From positions 1-7,998 of the forward strand of contig NQJI01000055.1 of NCBI GenBank assembly GCA_002256705.1: 7,998 bases of DNA, read 5' to 3'. Both the position numbers and the translations under genes were made by a program. The notes under the pieces are model-generated. The model searched no databases. It was not told where the DNA came from and was given only the letters and a program-made list of their open reading frames with translations. Source of the DNA: Methylococcaceae bacterium NSM2-1. GTDB lineage: Bacteria; Pseudomonadota; Gammaproteobacteria; Methylococcales; Methylomonadaceae. The first letter of the stretch is position 1. Every line of letters starts with the position of its first letter. This document shows positions 1 through 6,420 of this stretch, piece by piece.

Positions 1-470
1 ACGCCAAGGTCGGGATATTCACCCAGTACGGCAATAACAGAGCGCTTGGCTATATCGCTTTCAAAACCAAACAATAAATCAGGGCTGGACAAATGAAAAA
101 AATGCAGGGCGTGGGATTGGAACAATTGTCCAAAGTGGAGCAAGCGTCTCAATTTATCGGCTGACACGGGGAGGTTTTGGGGGTCAACACCTACCAATTG
201 GTCTATGGCTTTTGCAGCGGCTAAATGATGGCTTACGGGACAAATGCCGCATAAACGCTGCACTAGAACCGGCAACTCCCAATACGGCCGGCCTTGAATA
301 AAGCGCTCAAAGCCTCGAAATTCAACGATATGCAGTCTGGCTTGCTGAACTTTATTGTCCGCGTCCAGCAATAAAGTGACCTTGCCATGGCCTTCGACGC
401 GAGAGACAGGATCAACGACGACGCGTTTCAGGTTTTCTCTGTTTTCGGCTGTTTCTAAATGTTCGTACAT
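1..470 (-). CDS. hoxH: NAD-reducing [NiFe] hydrogenase large subunit HoxH, N-terminal part (cut by window edge)
   Basis: This is the large, Ni-Fe active-site subunit of the cytoplasmic NAD-linked hydrogenase, which with HoxY catalyses reversible H2 oxidation. ATG at 470-468 opens a frame that runs uninterrupted off the left edge, giving 156 codons of a family normally near 480-490 residues. Residues 20-31 (DPVSRVEGHGKV) are the conserved N-terminal signature. Residues 47-61 include HIVEFRGFERFIQG. Residues 72-82 (RLCGICPVSHH) are the first metal-binding motif; C74 and C77 are two of the four Ni-Fe cysteine ligands. The second CxxC pair would lie beyond the window. The start is supported by the short leader typical of HoxH; the upstream AGAGA is only a modest ribosome binding site. 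The gene lies 15 bases after a small cysteine-rich gene rather than directly after hoxY, which is unusual. Family assignment is very secure; integrity of the rest cannot be judged here. Confidence 0.96.
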   Translation of the reverse strand, partial: MYEHLETAENRENLKRVVVDPVSRVEGHGKVTLLLDADNKVQQARLHIVEFRGFERFIQGRPYWELPVLVQRLCGICPVSHHLAAAKAIDQLVGVDPQNLPVSADKLRRLLHFGQLFQSHALHFFHLSSPDLLFGFESDIAKRSVIAVLGEYPDLG

Positions 471-485
471 GATAATTCTCTATAG

Positions 486-701
486 TTAGTTGGAACAACA
501 ATTATGTCCAGCTTGTATCGGAGGGCAAGCGGCTGTTCCATAAGAACAAAAAACACAACAATCACCCTGTTTAGGCTTTAGTAATGCCTGGCAACGGGTA
601 CATTGGTAAAAATATATGCAGGCATCCGTTGGCATGATCTCTTGTTTTTCAAAGCCACATTCTGGGCATTTAATGAGTGATTCTAAAATAAGTTCTGCCA
701 T
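486..701 (-). CDS. Small cysteine-rich GDCCVxC domain protein
   Basis: This is a 71-residue protein with 11 cysteines: C12, C15, C28, C34, C37, C48, C49, C52, C59, C68 and C69. The core GDCCVFCSYG (residues 47-56), followed by CPPIQ (59-63), is the signature of the family known as GDCCVxC domain-containing (seleno)proteins. In this copy all signature positions are ordinary cysteines, with no in-frame TGA. CPEC (12-15) and CTRC (34-37) look like two zinc-knuckle-like pairs, with PTDAC and FYQC between them as in relatives. The biochemical role of the family is not established to my knowledge; metal binding or a thiol-redox role is inference. No signal peptide or membrane segment is visible, so it is probably cytosolic. 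The stop lies 15 bases before hoxH, so the two are probably co-transcribed. No good Shine-Dalgarno precedes the ATG. This is a real gene judging by family match, but its placement inside a hox operon is odd. Confidence 0.85.
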   Translation of the reverse strand: MAELILESLIKCPECGFEKQEIMPTDACIYFYQCTRCQALLKPKQGDCCVFCSYGTAACPPIQAGHNCCSN

Positions 702-977
702 AAATAGTTGTAGGGTGCATGGAATACATTTTACATCATTATCATTTTTGAAAATTCGGGTAAATGCATTAATCTACAAACTCTAAATCAGGCTTGATTC
801 AATAAAGTACACGAATTCAGAATCTGCTATAACCATGCCTAATTTCAGTTGCCGAATCTCGATGTATTTAAACTTTGAAGAAGAAAGAGTCTTCAATCAA
901 TGCCCGTTCTCTGACTGGCAACGAAATAGTTTCAGCAATTATCCTTGATTTCCATCTCTTCTACATTCATTGATAAG
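702..977. other. 276-base AT-rich spacer splitting hoxY from the GDCCVxC gene and hoxH
   Basis: No intact gene is visible in this gap. Its hoxY-proximal part (866-970) is the relic of an antitoxin gene, annotated separately. A perfect 7-base inverted repeat with an 8-base loop occupies 875-896; it could fold in the hox transcript but lacks a U-run, so it is a poor terminator. Nearer the GDCCVxC gene, the minus strand carries TAAAAT (around 733-738) as a possible -10 box, but no convincing -35. The string TAGGGTGCAT at 711-720 resembles the edge of short dispersed hairpin repeats common in many bacterial genomes; only one arm is recognisable. Whether the spacer contains an active promoter for the downstream genes cannot be decided by eye. 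Confidence 0.6.
866..970 (-). pseudogene. Relic of an addiction-module antitoxin gene (Unstab_antitox / PF09720-like), frameshifted
   Basis: Translating the minus strand downstream of hoxY gives three collinear pieces of a family-typical antitoxin in alternating frames. The first is MNVEEM from an ATG at 970. The second is AETISLPVRERALIEDS, the alpha-helical core, in another frame from about 936 to 886. The third is LLQSLN, back in the first frame, ending at 866. Intact members of this family start with a short leader, then a core like ALSLPxxERAxLADSLLxSLN, then about 40 further residues. Here two compensating frameshifts break the core, and nothing matching the usual C-terminal half follows. 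No partner toxin gene is visible on either side. The segment is therefore read as a decayed, non-functional remnant. The match is by eye from knowledge of the family; it is short but all pieces are in the correct order and spacing. Confidence 0.6.
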
Positions 978-1517
978 TCAATCATAGTGAACCAGTTCAT
1001 AAGGCAATGAAGGCTCACGTCCATCTATCAAATCGGTCAGAAATTTCCAGAACACATCCGCTGAAGGCGGACAGCCGGGTAAAAAATAATCAATTTTCAC
1101 GACTTCATGAATTGGACGGACTTTGTCCAGCAACAATGGCAGCTCCGGGTCGCTGGGGATTTGTGCATTTTCAACGCCTATGCCATTTATATAAGCTTCA
1201 TTAAGGCATTCTTCCAGAGGGATGAAATTACGCATTGCCGGCAAACCGCCGTTAATGGCGCAAGCGCCTACTGCGACCAGGATTTTGCAGTTTTTTCGAA
1301 ATTCACGTAACACATGCACGTTTTCGGAATTACACACGCCACCTTCAATCAAACCGATGTCGCAGTCTGTGCAGTGCTCTATATCGTTAATGGGAGAGCG
1401 GCCAAATTCAACGACTTCAACCAACTGCAACATGCGCTCATCAATATCAAGAAATGACATGTGACAACCAAAGCAACCCGCCAGCGACGTGGTTGCTACT
1501 CTAATTTTATTTGTCAT
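978..1517 (-). CDS. hoxY: NAD-reducing [NiFe] hydrogenase small subunit HoxY
   Basis: HoxY carries the proximal [4Fe-4S] cluster that takes electrons from the Ni-Fe site in HoxH and passes them to HoxU/HoxF. The 179-residue length is normal for this short, signal-less cytoplasmic type; periplasmic small subunits are much longer and carry a Tat signal. The four expected ligands are visible: C15 and C18 in LAGCFGCHMS, C86 in VAVGACA, and C149 in FLPGCPPS. IGLIEGGV (54-61) is the usual conserved segment between them. The start overlaps the end of hoxU by 11 bases, indicating translational coupling; GGAG lies about ten bases upstream of the ATG inside hoxU. In most hox operons hoxH follows at once; here the next 276 bases are non-coding and a small gene intervenes. 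Assignment is secure. Confidence 0.96.
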   Translation of the reverse strand: MTNKIRVATTSLAGCFGCHMSFLDIDERMLQLVEVVEFGRSPINDIEHCTDCDIGLIEGGVCNSENVHVLREFRKNCKILVAVGACAINGGLPAMRNFIPLEECLNEAYINGIGVENAQIPSDPELPLLLDKVRPIHEVVKIDYFLPGCPPSADVFWKFLTDLIDGREPSLPYELVHYD

Positions 1518-2226
1518 GCTGATGATGCTCCGTTTCTAGGCTCACTTGATCGATTTGTTTATGATCGTAAATACGCTCACCAATCGGCACCTGATAACCG
1601 GTGCGTTTAATCAGGATCGCGCCGGTTGGACAAATTTGCGCGGCCTGATCTGTGGCATCCAAATCCGTATCTTTTAACAGCCCGCTTTGTGAGTTAAAAA
1701 TCAGATGCTTATTAATGCCGCGCCCGCTGATGGCAAACACATCCTTGCCATCTTTTTGCTGACTTGCTCTGACGCACAGCGTACAAAAAATGCAGCGATT
1801 ATGATCAATCAAGACATCTTCATGAGAGGCGTCCATTTCCCGGTTGGGATAAAAATGCGGGAAGTGGTTGTCGAGCATATTCAAATGATAGGCGACTGCC
1901 TGCAATTGACAGTTACCGGTTTTTTCACATCCTGGACACAAATGATTGCCTTCAACAAACAGCATTTGAGTAATAAGCTGCCGGTCATCTGTTAATTCTT
2001 TGGTGTTATTAAGCACATCCTGTCCTTCCATTGCCGGGAAGGTGCAGGCCGAACAGATGCGCCCGTTCACTTTTACCGTACACAGCTTGCAACTGCCATG
2101 AGGAGTGAATTCCGGATGATGGCATAAATGGGGAATATAAACACCGGCCGCTGTTGCTGCTTCCATGATGGTCTGTCCGTCTTCAAAAGGGATGGTGTTT
2201 CCATCAATAGTGATTGTTTTACTCAT
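1507..2226 (-). CDS. hoxU: NAD-reducing hydrogenase diaphorase subunit HoxU (Fe-S electron relay)
   Basis: HoxU resembles the N-terminal part of complex I NuoG and relays electrons between HoxY and HoxF. In its 239 residues three Fe-S regions can be read. A plant-type [2Fe-2S] ferredoxin domain has C35, C46, C49 and C61 (C-x10-C-x2-C-x11-C). A His-Cys3 motif follows at H95, C97, C100 and C106 (EGNHLCPGC...GNC). A ferredoxin-like site has C145, C148 and C151 (CIFCTLC), with C199 in QICPTGA as the likely fourth ligand. Directly after CIFCTLC the sequence is VRAS, with serine where a second-cluster cysteine sits in two-cluster relatives, so one [4Fe-4S] cluster is expected there. The HEHHQHD-like histidine-rich tail (residues 233-238) is of unknown meaning. 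The gene starts 2 bases after the hoxF stop with a strong GGAGG, and overlaps hoxY by 11 bases. Confidence 0.95.
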   Translation of the reverse strand: MSKTITIDGNTIPFEDGQTIMEAATAAGVYIPHLCHHPEFTPHGSCKLCTVKVNGRICSACTFPAMEGQDVLNNTKELTDDRQLITQMLFVEGNHLCPGCEKTGNCQLQAVAYHLNMLDNHFPHFYPNREMDASHEDVLIDHNRCIFCTLCVRASQQKDGKDVFAISGRGINKHLIFNSQSGLLKDTDLDATDQAAQICPTGAILIKRTGYQVPIGERIYDHKQIDQVSLETEHHQHDK

Positions 2227-2228
2227 GA

Positions 2229-4007
2229 TTATTCCTCCACCTGAGCCAAATGCGCACCCGCATCATTACGTTTTGCCAATCGTCGGGCTGTTTCCAGCGC
2301 GCCATCCAGATCAAAACCCGGTTCATAACTGATATTTTTTAACTGACTTTGGTACAACTCGGGATAGCGTTCCAAAGTTGTTAACACGGGATTAGCGGCA
2401 GTCTGCCCCAAGCCGCAGTGGCTTTGGGTTTTAATCAGCTGACAGAGTTCTTCAAGTGCGACCACATCACCTGCCGAGCCATGACCTTCAACAATTTTAT
2501 CTAGCTGTTTTTTCAATAACGCTGTGCCAACGCGGCAGGGTGTACAGAAGCCGCAGCTTTCGTGAGCAAAAAAATGGGTGAAATTGTTAACAATATCCAG
2601 GATATTTCGGCTGTTATTGAACACAATAAAAGAACCGCCTGTGGCTAAGTCTTCAAAAGCCAGTTTACGGTCAAATTCCTTATTAGAAATAAACGTGCCT
2701 GATGGTCCGCCTATTTGAATACCCAGCACATCCCTTGCCCCGCAATCATTCAGGACAGACTGGATGGATGTGCCAAAAGGATATTCGTAAATTCCGGGGC
2801 GAGAACAGTCACCGCAAATGCTCAGTATTTTGGTGCCTTTTGATTTTTCCGTGCCGACGTTGGCAAACCAGTCGCCCCCTTTTACAGCAATACTCGCCGC
2901 TGCAATAAAGGTTTCAACGTTATTAACGACTGTGGGTTTGCCTAAATACCCCTGCGTTACAGGATAAGGTGGACGATTACGGGGAATGCCCATTTTTCCT
3001 TCCAGCGATTCTATTAATGCAGATTCTTCACCGCATATATAAGCACCCGCCCCCAGACAGATTTCAATATCAAAATTCAATCCTTCCTTTAGAATATTGT
3101 TACCCAAAAAACCGGCCTGCCGACGCTCATCCAGCACACTTTGCAGCTTGTCGTAAAGATGCAGATATTCGCCACGCAAATACAAAAAGCCTTGCTGAGC
3201 GCCGATAATCGCGGCACATAAGGTCATGCCTTCAAATACCCGATGCGCATAAGAGTTTAATAGCACTCTGTCTTTAAAAGTACCTGGTTCACCTTCATCA
3301 GCATTACAAATGACATAACGCTGATTTCCCTGTTCTTCTGAGCAGAATTTCCATTTTGTTGCCGTTTTAAAGCCAGCGCCACCGCGACCGCGCAAGCCTG
3401 ATTTATCAAGCTCTATTAAGGTTTCTTTAAGGCCTCGTTTAAACGCTGATTGCAGTGCAGAACCTTGATTTATCGACTGACTTAACAATAAACCCGGCTC
3501 GATGATATTATCTTCCACCTGAAATAATTCGCCAGGCCATTGGTCCAGTGGTTTTTGTTGATTAATCAAATCGGTAATTTGGTCAATTCGAGTACGATCC
3601 AGCCGAGTTAAGGCATATCCATTAACCAAACCAGCAGGACCTTGATCACACATGCCGGTGCAGGAGGTATTATCCAGACTCACTACGCCATCTTGCCGGA
3701 CTTCACCAACGGCCACAGTCAATTTTTCAGACAAATAATTAATCAGACTTTGCTTGCCTAACATGTGATCGGTTATGGAATCACTAATTAAAAGTTCGTA
3801 CTGTCCACGAGGCTTGAGGTGGAAAAAGCTATAGAATTCAATGACGCCGATAATTTGGGTGCGGGATATTTTTAACAACTCTGCTATCTGTTCTATCGCT
3901 TGTTCCGGAATGTAATGAAAGCGTGATTGAACTCCCCTTAAAATGTGCAACAAATGCGTTGCCTGATAGCGATTTGTTTCTGCGAGATCCTGAATAAATT
4001 GTTTCAT
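2229..4007 (-). CDS. hoxF: NAD-reducing hydrogenase diaphorase subunit HoxF (NuoE-NuoF-like fusion, NAD(H)/FMN binding)
   Basis: HoxF is the diaphorase subunit that binds FMN and NAD(H) and exchanges electrons with NAD+. Its 592 residues match the fused form found in Ralstonia-type soluble hydrogenases. Residues 1 to about 160 are a NuoE-like thioredoxin-fold domain; the rest is NuoF-like. Visible motifs are RGRGGAGF (206-213) and NADEGEPGTFKDR (235-247) for FMN, GAGAYICGEESALIESLEG (319-337) for NAD(H), and SCGFCTPC (484-491), whose C485, C488 and C491 with C531 bind a [4Fe-4S] cluster. In the NuoE-like domain only C116 and C120 remain of the usual four [2Fe-2S] ligands; the first pair is replaced around S75-D80, so that cluster is probably absent or altered. 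No separate hoxE lies upstream, consistent with the fused form. It is the first gene of the operon, with its own promoter candidate and AAGGAA five bases before the ATG. Confidence 0.97.
   Translation of the reverse strand: MKQFIQDLAETNRYQATHLLHILRGVQSRFHYIPEQAIEQIAELLKISRTQIIGVIEFYSFFHLKPRGQYELLISDSITDHMLGKQSLINYLSEKLTVAVGEVRQDGVVSLDNTSCTGMCDQGPAGLVNGYALTRLDRTRIDQITDLINQQKPLDQWPGELFQVEDNIIEPGLLLSQSINQGSALQSAFKRGLKETLIELDKSGLRGRGGAGFKTATKWKFCSEEQGNQRYVICNADEGEPGTFKDRVLLNSYAHRVFEGMTLCAAIIGAQQGFLYLRGEYLHLYDKLQSVLDERRQAGFLGNNILKEGLNFDIEICLGAGAYICGEESALIESLEGKMGIPRNRPPYPVTQGYLGKPTVVNNVETFIAAASIAVKGGDWFANVGTEKSKGTKILSICGDCSRPGIYEYPFGTSIQSVLNDCGARDVLGIQIGGPSGTFISNKEFDRKLAFEDLATGGSFIVFNNSRNILDIVNNFTHFFAHESCGFCTPCRVGTALLKKQLDKIVEGHGSAGDVVALEELCQLIKTQSHCGLGQTAANPVLTTLERYPELYQSQLKNISYEPGFDLDGALETARRLAKRNDAGAHLAQVEE
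2234..2238 (-). promoter_or_regulatory. Strong Shine-Dalgarno for hoxU
   Basis: The minus strand reads GGAGG here, seven bases before the hoxU ATG and inside the last codons of hoxF. It is the clearest ribosome binding site in the window and supports the chosen hoxU start. Placing it within the upstream gene suggests that HoxF and HoxU are produced in a coupled ratio. Confidence 0.75.
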
Positions 4008-4012
4008 TTTAT

Positions 4013-4018
4013 TTCCTT
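4013..4018 (-). promoter_or_regulatory. Shine-Dalgarno for hoxF
   Basis: AAGGAA on the minus strand sits five bases upstream of the hoxF ATG. It supports this start over later in-frame methionines, as does the full-length match of the NuoE-like domain beginning within the first 20 residues. Confidence 0.65.
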
Positions 4019-4049
4019 AGCCTGATCTTTATGAATACTTGCTTATGCG

Positions 4050-4077
4050 ATTATAAAGGATTGATAACACAAGTCAC
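4050..4077 (-). promoter_or_regulatory. Sigma-70-like promoter candidate for the hox operon
   Basis: On the minus strand, in the 106-base gap between mtnP and hoxF, a perfect TATAAT (4050-4055) lies 16 bases downstream of GTGACT (4072-4077), which matches TTGACA at four of six positions. The predicted start of transcription would fall near 4042, leaving a leader of about 35 bases before the hoxF ATG. No GG-N10-GC pattern of a sigma-54 promoter was seen, although some hydrogenase operons use one. No clear terminator separates mtnP from this promoter, so some read-through from the nagZ operon is possible. Confidence 0.5.
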
Positions 4078-4113
4078 CAACAATAACAAAAACTATAAGA
4101 AGACCAAACCTAC

Positions 4114-4854
4114 CTACACCAGAGCTATAAAACTCTTAAGTAATTCAGCTATATTTACCATGCCTACATGGAGATGCTGTTCAATTTCAGTCATGGTGAT
4201 TTCTCCGGCTGATTTGCCTGCGGCCCAGTTGGCAATCACAGAAATGGCGGCATAATCCATAGCGAGTTCTTTAGCCAGGGCGGCTTCCGGCATACCCGTC
4301 ATTCCCACCAAATCACAACCGTCTTTTTCCATGCGTTTGATTTCTGCAGCAGTTTCCAGACGAGGACCCTGGGTACAGCCATAAGTACCTATCGGACTGA
4401 TGTTGATATTGGCTTTGGCGGCGGCGCTGATTAAAGCGGAACGCAGTTTTTGACTATAAGGATAGGTAAAATCTATATGTGTGACGGGATAATTTTCATC
4501 TTCAAAAAAAGTGTGTCTACGGCCATGGCTGTAATCAATAATCTGATCGGGAATCGCAATGTGCGCAGGAACCATTTCTTCAGTAATACCGCCCACAGCG
4601 GCAACCGCAACAATCTGTTCAACACCCAGTTGTTTTAGCCCCCAGATATTGGCGCGATAATTTATCTGGTGTGGAGCAATAGTGTGGGGACACCCATGTC
4701 TGGCCAGAAATATGACTTCTTTTTGGTTAAGCTCACCGGTAATGAAGTCAGCTGAAGGCGAGCCATAAGGTGTAGAGAGTTTGTCCCGTTTGATGATGAT
4801 TAAATCTCTGAGTTGGGTGAGGCCGGTGCCGCCAATAATCGCAAGCTTGGTCAT
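4114..4854 (-). CDS. mtnP: S-methyl-5'-thioinosine phosphorylase (MTAP/PNP family)
   Basis: The enzyme splits a purine nucleoside with phosphate. This subfamily is known to prefer methylthioinosine, giving hypoxanthine and 5-methylthioribose 1-phosphate, in polyamine by-product salvage. The 246-residue length is normal. Visible family elements are IIGGTGL (6-12), the phosphate-binding RH (52-53), QGPRLET (162-168) and GMTGMPEAALAKEL (184-197). At the base-recognition site the sequence is VIANWAAG, with N209 where adenine-specific MTA phosphorylases have aspartate. Asparagine fits a 6-oxopurine, hence the methylthioinosine call rather than methylthioadenosine. The ATG overlaps the hpt stop by four bases, and AAGGAA lies about nine bases upstream. 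Context supports the call: the neighbouring Hpt would use the hypoxanthine released. The deaminase that would make methylthioinosine is not in this window. The family is certain; substrate preference is inferred from N209 and the neighbour. Confidence 0.88.
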   Translation of the reverse strand: MTKLAIIGGTGLTQLRDLIIIKRDKLSTPYGSPSADFITGELNQKEVIFLARHGCPHTIAPHQINYRANIWGLKQLGVEQIVAVAAVGGITEEMVPAHIAIPDQIIDYSHGRRHTFFEDENYPVTHIDFTYPYSQKLRSALISAAAKANINISPIGTYGCTQGPRLETAAEIKRMEKDGCDLVGMTGMPEAALAKELAMDYAAISVIANWAAGKSAGEITMTEIEQHLHVGMVNIAELLKSFIALV

Positions 4855-5411
4855 GATATTGTTTCCTTGTCGTATTCTTTGCAGGCATAAATGCCGGATG
4901 CGTTGCGTAAATAACCTTTGTAGTCCATGCCGTAGCCAAACAAATAGCGGTTTGCTACTTCCAGTCCAATAAAATCAGCGGTTACAGGTTTTTCATGGTC
5001 CAGGATTTTATCCGCTAATACGGCGCTATAAACGGATGTTGCACCTTGATCCAGGCAATATTGGATGATTGCAGCCAGGGTAATGCCTTCATCCAATACA
5101 TCATCAATGATCAGCACTGTCCTGTCTTTAAGGGTTGTTCCGGGTTTAAGGATCCATTCAATGCTGCCGCCCGAGATCTGGTTTTGATAGCGACTCGCGT
5201 TAATGGCGTCTAAGGTCATCGGGATGTTTAAGCGGGTTATCAATTTACCTGCAACGACTATGCCGCCATTCATGACACAGAGTAATAACGGGTTACGATC
5301 AGCCAACAAAACGTTGATTTGTTCAGCCATTTTGTCCAGAGCGGCTTCTACTTCTTTTTCGCTATAGAGCAAATCGGCAGTTGCCTGAATGTGCTTGATT
5401 TCTTTAAGCAT
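4851..5411 (-). CDS. hpt: Hypoxanthine-guanine phosphoribosyltransferase
   Basis: This type I phosphoribosyltransferase makes IMP (and probably GMP) from free hypoxanthine or guanine and PRPP in the cytosol. In its 186 residues the PRPP loop is VLIIDDVLDEGITL (99-112); D103-D104 and the catalytic-base candidate D107 are present. The usual DTG triplet reads DEG, as in the proteobacterial subgroup of this enzyme. VMNGG (46-50) is the pyrophosphate-binding segment, and NASRY (71-75) corresponds to the flexible loop that carries Ser-Tyr in relatives. FGYGMDYKGYLRN (158-170) is the C-terminal purine-side signature. It overlaps nagZ upstream by eight bases and mtnP downstream by four, so the three genes are translationally coupled; no Shine-Dalgarno is visible before its ATG. 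The coupling to mtnP argues that its main supply of base is hypoxanthine from methylthioinosine. Confidence 0.92.
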   Translation of the reverse strand: MLKEIKHIQATADLLYSEKEVEAALDKMAEQINVLLADRNPLLLCVMNGGIVVAGKLITRLNIPMTLDAINASRYQNQISGGSIEWILKPGTTLKDRTVLIIDDVLDEGITLAAIIQYCLDQGATSVYSAVLADKILDHEKPVTADFIGLEVANRYLFGYGMDYKGYLRNASGIYACKEYDKETIS

Positions 5412-6420
5412 GGTTTTGAGTGAATTGGTTGATAAGATTGGAGATTTGTAGCCGTTTTTCGGTGTTCATGTTTGTTTGCGATTTATCTGGCTTGCCTTGC
5501 ATTCGCTGAAGTCGCTGTTCTCTGATGGGGACTAGCGTGATGGGCAACGCCTCAAGAACCTTTTCAGCAGCAACCGGATTATTACAGACTAACAACATAT
5601 CACAACCGGCTTGTTGCGCCAGTCTGGCGCGTTCAGGAAAATCCCCCACTGATGCGGCACCTGCCATGCTCAAATCGTCACTGAATACCGTGCCGTTAAA
5701 ATTTAATTCCTGACGCAGAATCTGTTGTATCCAGAAAGGTGAAAAACCCGCAGGATTAGGATCGATGTTTGGATAAACTACATGTGCTGGCATAATGCCT
5801 TCCAGACCTTCTTTTATCAGCTTTTTAAAGGGCAGCAGGTCTTTTGTCCGAATACTGTCCAGGTCTCGTTCGTCTATGGGCAAGGTCAGGTGTGAATCCA
5901 GCGCCACCGCGCCATGTCCGGGAAAGTGTTTGCCGGTGGCTGCCATGCCCGCGGCATTCATGCCTTTTCTAAATAAACTTGCAAGGTGTGCTGCCAGTTC
6001 AGGATCGGTTGAAAATGAGCGATTACCGATAATTTGGCTAACACCGCAATCAATATCCAGTACCGGCGCGAAACTGAAATCAACACCGACTGCCAATAAT
6101 TCCGCAGCCATCAACCAACCTGCGGATTCTGCTAGTTCCGGGGTATGAACATAGCTGGACGCAGGCGGCAAGCGCGTAAAACCGTTTTGAAAGCGTTGCA
6201 CTCTGCCGCCTTCCTGATCCACTGCAATCAGAATATCGCCATTACGCGCCGCACGGATGCTGTTAATCAGCTCGGTAACCTGTTCAGGGTTTTGGTAGTT
6301 ACGTGAAAAAAGAATAACCGCTCCGGTGTTGGGATGGTTTATCTTCTCTTGTTCATGCTGTGCCAGGGTTAAGCCTTCGACATCCAGCATGACTGGGCCG
6401 ATAGGGTAATGATTTGTCAT
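5404..6420 (-). CDS. nagZ: Beta-N-acetylglucosaminidase NagZ (peptidoglycan recycling, GH3)
   Basis: NagZ is a cytosolic glycoside hydrolase of family 3 that removes N-acetylglucosamine from anhydro-muropeptides during cell-wall recycling; its product can influence AmpC induction in species that have that system. The 338-residue length is normal for the single-domain proteobacterial form. GPVMLDVEG (8-16) starts the barrel, and DQEGGRVQR (68-76) is a conserved sugar-binding segment. KHFPGHG (164-170) followed by D175-S-H177 is the mobile catalytic loop with the Asp-His pair acting as acid/base. FSDDLSM (246-252) contains the nucleophile D248. The C-terminal 30 residues are poorly conserved. 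The ATG is not preceded by a clear Shine-Dalgarno. It is the first gene of nagZ-hpt-mtnP, overlapping hpt by eight bases (ATGCTTAA). The three-gene order is familiar from Pseudomonas and relatives. Confidence 0.95.
   Translation of the reverse strand: MTNHYPIGPVMLDVEGLTLAQHEQEKINHPNTGAVILFSRNYQNPEQVTELINSIRAARNGDILIAVDQEGGRVQRFQNGFTRLPPASSYVHTPELAESAGWLMAAELLAVGVDFSFAPVLDIDCGVSQIIGNRSFSTDPELAAHLASLFRKGMNAAGMAATGKHFPGHGAVALDSHLTLPIDERDLDSIRTKDLLPFKKLIKEGLEGIMPAHVVYPNIDPNPAGFSPFWIQQILRQELNFNGTVFSDDLSMAGAASVGDFPERARLAQQAGCDMLLVCNNPVAAEKVLEALPITLVPIREQRLQRMQGKPDKSQTNMNTEKRLQISNLINQFTQNHA

Noticed and set aside
486..701. Possible selenoprotein form of the GDCCVxC family
   Set aside because: All signature positions are encoded as ordinary cysteine and no in-frame TGA occurs within the motif, so no selenocysteine is needed.
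875..896. Perfect 7-base inverted repeat as a terminator after hoxY
   Set aside because: The stem is AT-rich with no following T-run, and it falls in the antitoxin relic, where the repeat is probably incidental.
4031..4255. Plus-strand 74-residue frame across the mtnP end and hoxF leader
   Set aside because: It lies mostly antisense to the well-supported mtnP, has no recognisable domain and no ribosome binding site.
5795..6148. Plus-strand 117-residue frame within nagZ
   Set aside because: It is antisense to the catalytic core of NagZ; its serine/proline-rich composition is what a complementary strand would give.
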